NCBI RefSeq assembly: GCF_004364345.1
Contig: NZ_SOCA01000001.1
Coordinates: forward strand, 1,364,001 to 1,428,000
Source of the DNA: Prosthecobacter fusiformis
GTDB lineage: Bacteria > Verrucomicrobiota > Verrucomicrobiia > Verrucomicrobiales > Verrucomicrobiaceae
Reading direction: 5' to 3'
Length of the DNA: 64,000 nucleotides
In this document: positions 60,806 through 64,000 of the stretch, in pieces
Layout of the letters: every line of letters starts with the position of its first letter
Numbering within the stretch: position 1 is the stretch's first letter
The notes under the pieces: model-generated
Told to the model about the DNA's origin: nothing
Database searches by the model: none
Seen by the model: the letters and a program-made list of their open reading frames with translations, nothing else
Translations under genes and position numbers: made by a program

Positions 60806-61831
60806 ATGAAATCCGCTGCCGTCGTTAACTACGCTCCTGAAAAGGGATCGGTCGAAATCCGTGAAATCGAGAAACCTCAAATCGGCCCTGAAGACGTGCT
60901 GCTGGAGGTCGCCAACGTCGGTGTATGTGGCAGTGATTTGCATCAATGGACGGCTGACCATTCCTGGCCAGTGAACTATCCCGTGGTGCTCGGCCATGAA
61001 TTCGGCGGACACATTGTAGAAGTGGGCAAGGAAGTCCAAGGCTGGAAAGAAGGTGACCGAGTGGTCAGTGAAACAGCTGCCATCATCAGCCAGAACAACC
61101 CCATGACCCGGCGTGGCCTGTATAATCTGGACCCGACACGCAAAGGATTCGGCTACGGCGTTAATGGAGCCATGACGAAGTATGTGCGTGTGCCTTCCCG
61201 CATTCTCCATGAGGTGCCTGCCCAGCTTCCTTTCGAGCAGGCCTGTCTGACGGAGCCCTGCTGTGTGGCTTACAATGCTGTGGTGAAAAATGCGCGTATT
61301 GAACCGGGTGACCGCGTGGTGGTTCTCGGACCCGGCACCATCGGCATTCTATGCGCGGCCATGGCCCGGCTTTGTGGTGCGGAAGTGGCCATCGTCGGCC
61401 TGCCGCAGGATGCCCACCGTCTGGAGATCGCGAAAGGCTATGGTTGCGAGGTCATCATCGGGGATGCCAAGCCTTGGGCACAAGCACGTGATGGCTTGGG
61501 CTGTGACGGTGTGATTGATGCCGCCGGTGCCAGCATCACCCTGAAAATCGCCCTGGATATCGTCCGGCCTGCAGGCTGGATCAGCAAAGTCGGCTGGGGT
61601 CCGCAGCCGTTGGGATTCAACTTGGATCCACTGGTACAAAAGAATATCACTCTTCAGGGCAGCTTCAGCCATAACTGGCCGGTCTGGGAACGTGTGATCG
61701 CCTTGCTGGCCAGCGGCCAGTTCGATGTGAAACCCATCATCGGTGGTATATGGCCCGTCACCGAATGGCACGAAGCCTTCGAAAAGATGCACAAAGGCGA
61801 AGTGGTCAAAAGCGTCCTACGGCCGGTTTAA
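60806..61831 (+). CDS. Zinc-type alcohol dehydrogenase family protein
   Basis: The 341-residue MDR-family enzyme has catalytic-zinc residues Cys41 and His64-Glu65 (VGVCGSD, VLGHEFGGH) and the NAD loop VVVLGPGTIGILCAAM. The usual structural-zinc four-cysteine lobe after VSETAA is missing: the segment reads ISQNNPMTRRGLYNLDP. It resembles sorbitol/threonine-dehydrogenase-like polyol enzymes acting on a secondary alcohol. CCTAACC stands directly before ATG 60806; the upstream 95 bp look like a separate promoter region. Confidence 0.8.
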   Translation: MKSAAVVNYAPEKGSVEIREIEKPQIGPEDVLLEVANVGVCGSDLHQWTADHSWPVNYPVVLGHEFGGHIVEVGKEVQGWKEGDRVVSETAAIISQNNPMTRRGLYNLDPTRKGFGYGVNGAMTKYVRVPSRILHEVPAQLPFEQACLTEPCCVAYNAVVKNARIEPGDRVVVLGPGTIGILCAAMARLCGAEVAIVGLPQDAHRLEIAKGYGCEVIIGDAKPWAQARDGLGCDGVIDAAGASITLKIALDIVRPAGWISKVGWGPQPLGFNLDPLVQKNITLQGSFSHNWPVWERVIALLASGQFDVKPIIGGIWPVTEWHEAFEKMHKGEVVKSVLRPV

Positions 61832-61985
61832 AATCCTAAACAGTGGGAGCGATGAATGGAAATACCACCTCACCCTTCAGGTGAATGGTCATTGCTGGAC
61901 GTTTTATGCTCAGGGAGTGAACCGGAGTTTTAATTGCAGCTATTTAGAGCAACCTCAGGCTCTCACCCACGTTAATCTGTTACCC

Positions 61986-62690
61986 ATGAAACCAGCCTTT
62001 TCCATCTTCTTCGCCACTCTCCTGGCCTCCGTCACCTTTGCAGCCGAACCGGCGGGAGAATACAGCCGTGTCATTTTCTCCGATGATTTTTCTGGTGAAG
62101 GCTTTGGTCCTCGCTGGGGTCATTATAAGAGCTCAAGCGTCGTCAAAAACGGCGTACTGGTGGGTATCACCGCACCCACATCCGACCACTCCGCCGTGGA
62201 TAACATCCGTATCGAAGGTGAGAGCGATCTGGAAGTCTCCGTAAAGTTCCGCTTCGTCAGCGACAAAGCGAAAAGCTTCAACGTCTGGTTCGATGACAAG
62301 AACTACAAAGGCTCCCATGCAGGCCATATCTGTCAGGTCTCCGTCAGCCCGGGTTATGTTAACCTGTCCGACGCGAAGACGGGTGCCTTTACCCTCACCA
62401 ATGATCTTTATAACCGGAAAAAACTGCCCGGCGGCCTCACTGACGAGGACAAAAAAATGCTGGAGAGCAAAAGCAAGCGGGTGCCCGTGAAGCTGAGCCT
62501 GGAAGAATGGCACACCCTCGTGGCCCGGACGAAAGGCGAGGAAATCGAAGTCCTCGTGGACGGCAAGGCCGTTGGGACATTCAAATCTGAAGGCGTGGCC
62601 CACCCGTCTAAAACCCTCATCAGCCTGACCACGAATCCTGTGGACGTGGAGTATGATGACTTCAGCATCAAGGCCCCAGCCAAGCCTTGA
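61986..62690 (+). CDS. Secreted LamG/DUF1080-like protein
   Basis: The 234-residue product has a signal peptide (to TFAAE). A concanavalin-like beta-sandwich follows: IFSDDFSGEGFGPRWGHYK, KSFNVWFDDKNYKGSHAGHICQV, EWHTLVARTKGEEIEVLVDGKAVG and a final VDVEYDDFSIK. It fits the 3-keto-disaccharide hydrolase (DUF1080) group common in this phylum. It probably binds or cleaves a carbohydrate. A strong terminator follows. Confidence 0.75.
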   Translation: MKPAFSIFFATLLASVTFAAEPAGEYSRVIFSDDFSGEGFGPRWGHYKSSSVVKNGVLVGITAPTSDHSAVDNIRIEGESDLEVSVKFRFVSDKAKSFNVWFDDKNYKGSHAGHICQVSVSPGYVNLSDAKTGAFTLTNDLYNRKKLPGGLTDEDKKMLESKSKRVPVKLSLEEWHTLVARTKGEEIEVLVDGKAVGTFKSEGVAHPSKTLISLTTNPVDVEYDDFSIKAPAKP

Positions 62691-62724
62691 TAACATCCTG
62701 CTTTTCCCGTTAAAGCCTCAGCGA

Positions 62725-62765
62725 TGGCCCTGCTGCACTCCGGTGGTAGCAGGGCCAGTTTCTTT
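62725..62765 (+). terminator. Rho-independent terminator after the LamG-like gene
   Basis: TGGCCCTGCT (62725-62734) and AGCAGGGCCA (62748-62757) form a perfect 10-bp stem with a 13-base loop, followed by GTTTCTTT. It lies about 35 bp past the stop at 62690. Confidence 0.85.
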
Positions 62766-62920
62766 ATGGAATCGCCCATAAAGGCAGCCTCTTCGTTTCC
62801 TGAGCGCGACATTCGGCGAGCCGTGCAGAGGCCCCAGGAAGCAAATGCATTCCAAAAAAGGAAATCTGGTTGCCGAAGTGCGAGTCCAGTATAAACTGCT
62901 CATCCGCCAAACAGGCGAAC

Positions 62921-62995
<75 letters not shown>

Positions 62996-63018
62996 TTGAA
63001 GATCAATGGATTACGCCC

Positions 63019-63042
63019 AAATCCCATTCAGGGATTTTTTTT
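63019..63042 (+). terminator. Rho-independent terminator of tRNA-Thr
   Basis: AAATCCC (63019-63025) and GGGATTT (63031-63037) form a 7-bp stem with a five-base loop, and Ts continue to 63042. It ends the tRNA transcript. Confidence 0.85.
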
Positions 63043-63145
63043 GGCTGTTCATTTTCTGTGCAATTCTGAGTTTGGAGACCCTAGCCGATGGTTCGCTCAA
63101 ATGGCGCCGGGCAAAACCAACATGCGAAGTGAAAAGAACCGCGGC

Positions 63146-64000
63146 CTATTTTTCAGATGTCACATAAGCGGCATAAAGACGGATGTCCTCAGGGCGCACA
63201 CCCGTGAAATCGATCCGGAGGCGGATGGGTTTGTCTGTAATGATGTTCTTTTTGTCTCCCCAAGTAACACTCTCGCGCAATCCAGACTTGGCCGGCCCGG
63301 TACATTGAGCCGCTTCGTAACCTGGAAGGGGGCGGAATTGCTCATCGAGCACTGTCACTTTGACCGAACTATACTCGCCAAGTCCTGAAACGTTCAAACT
63401 AACGGTAGTTGGATTACCATTGGTGGAAAGGAGTGCAGAAACTACATGCGCGTTCTGTTTTGAGGACTGCAAATAGCCTAGACGGTCGCGTTCCCAACGG
63501 GCAACCCGCACACCGGCATGTGGCACCACCCAAATAGAATACCAGAAAAGCGTTTCCTCCCCGACGTTTGCAAAACCTTGGCCCTGCATGATAGCTGGGG
63601 CGCGATCCAGCGGTCGAGTTGTCCCGTCGGGCAGCCACCAGTCTGGCGTCTCCTTCGCCTCGATGATTCGGAAATCCGGAATTGGTTCGTAAAAATGCAA
63701 GGCGTCGTGACTCACAAGGAAACCAGTGTCGATTGAAACCCAGCGGCGGTCATTGTTTGGGTGTCCGTGCCACTGACCGTAGAAGCCGAGAACTACATTC
63801 CCACGATCCCAAAGGCCCGCACCCAGGTGAACCTGTTCGCCGTCCCTTGCGCCTGTACGGTTGATCGGGCGCGGTGCGATCGGATCTCGCCGGAAACCTT
63901 GGACAGAGGCCTCGGTCCAGTGCTCAAAATCGTACGACATCTGCGTGACAAGCGAGCGCACGGGCGAGGAAGGTGACCCACCGAATTGACCGTTCAAAAG
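63146..64000 (-). CDS. Glycosidase-like protein, 5' end outside the window
   Basis: The frame is open to the window edge, so the gene starts beyond 64000 and only its C-terminal 284 residues are seen; the in-frame TTG at 63997 is unlikely to be the true start. Features are tandem beta-propeller-like blades with Trp-rich motifs (GVVLGFYGQWHGHPNNDRRW-type stretch NVVLGFYGQWHGHPNNDRRW, GFLVSHDALHFYEPIP, NVGEETLFWYSIWVV) and a C-terminal beta-sandwich. This fits a secreted or surface glycoside hydrolase of the GH32/43-like propeller kind; the family is uncertain. Confidence 0.65.
   Translation of the reverse strand, partial: LLNGQFGGSPSSPVRSLVTQMSYDFEHWTEASVQGFRRDPIAPRPINRTGARDGEQVHLGAGLWDRGNVVLGFYGQWHGHPNNDRRWVSIDTGFLVSHDALHFYEPIPDFRIIEAKETPDWWLPDGTTRPLDRAPAIMQGQGFANVGEETLFWYSIWVVPHAGVRVARWERDRLGYLQSSKQNAHVVSALLSTNGNPTTVSLNVSGLGEYSSVKVTVLDEQFRPLPGYEAAQCTGPAKSGLRESVTWGDKKNIITDKPIRLRIDFTGVRPEDIRLYAAYVTSEK

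Overview
The window looks like chromosomal DNA from a member of the Verrucomicrobiota, probably Verrucomicrobiaceae (Prosthecobacter-like). This is inferred from gene content: secreted sulfatase, FG-GAP repeat, ThuA, SUMF1-like, YHYH and sialidase-like proteins, a XylR/AraC-type sugar regulator with a PAS domain, an outer-membrane receptor, and mostly weak Shine-Dalgarno sequences. There are no rRNA genes, CRISPR arrays or prophage. One tRNA gene (Thr, TGT) lies near the right end. No database search was possible; family names come from motifs read in the translations.

Region 1 to 5.2 kb is loosely packed accessory DNA. It has small membrane proteins and lipoproteins, plus a RAYT (REP-associated tyrosine transposase) gene flanked by two pairs of inverted REP sequences. 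Region 4.3 to 18.8 kb carries a SUMF1-like lipoprotein, a VWA protein with four tandem beta domains, an alkyltransferase-like protein, small secreted proteins, a cardiolipin-synthase-like gene, a hexulose-phosphate-synthase-type enzyme divergent from a PAS-AraC regulator, malate dehydrogenase, an M23 peptidase, a DUF4272 gene split by a -1 frameshift at a T-run, a DinG-type helicase and a sulfatase.

Region 18.8 to 28.7 kb is a minus-strand catabolic block: an FG-GAP protein, then a four-gene operon (L-fucose-isomerase-like, sialidase-like, alpha/alpha-barrel-like and FAD-dependent proteins). Near-identical 21-bp-period direct repeats stand upstream of both transcription units and look like AraC-type operators. 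Region 28.7 to 36.6 kb holds a lipase, an RlpA-like lipoprotein, nuoBC behind a perfect Rex-box palindrome, a small dehydratase/acyltransferase/glycosyltransferase/methyltransferase cluster, and a PilB/GspE ATPase coupled to a secreted protein.

Region 36.6 to 47.5 kb is the standout. It is a tightly packed seven-gene minus-strand operon encoding a P-loop GTPase with an FHA-like domain and a zinc ribbon, a GAP1-N2 protein, a 1010-residue coiled-coil membrane protein, a GYF_2/DUF4190 membrane protein, a MotA/TolQ/ExbB channel and two different TolR/MotB-like subunits. I read it as a proton-motive-force-coupled, GTPase-centred membrane machine, most likely a conflict (anti-phage) system. It shares the logic of Zorya but is built around GAP1 and a GTPase.

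Region 47.7 to 64 kb returns to housekeeping and surface genes: trpB, a TonB-dependent receptor, 5-formyl-THF cyclo-ligase, an orphan Opp-type permease pair, a ThuA protein, a YHYH/EF-hand/PEBP fusion, a two-component system whose kinase has discoidin-like extracytoplasmic domains, a zinc alcohol dehydrogenase, a LamG-like secreted protein, tRNA-Thr and the 3' part of a glycosidase-like gene.
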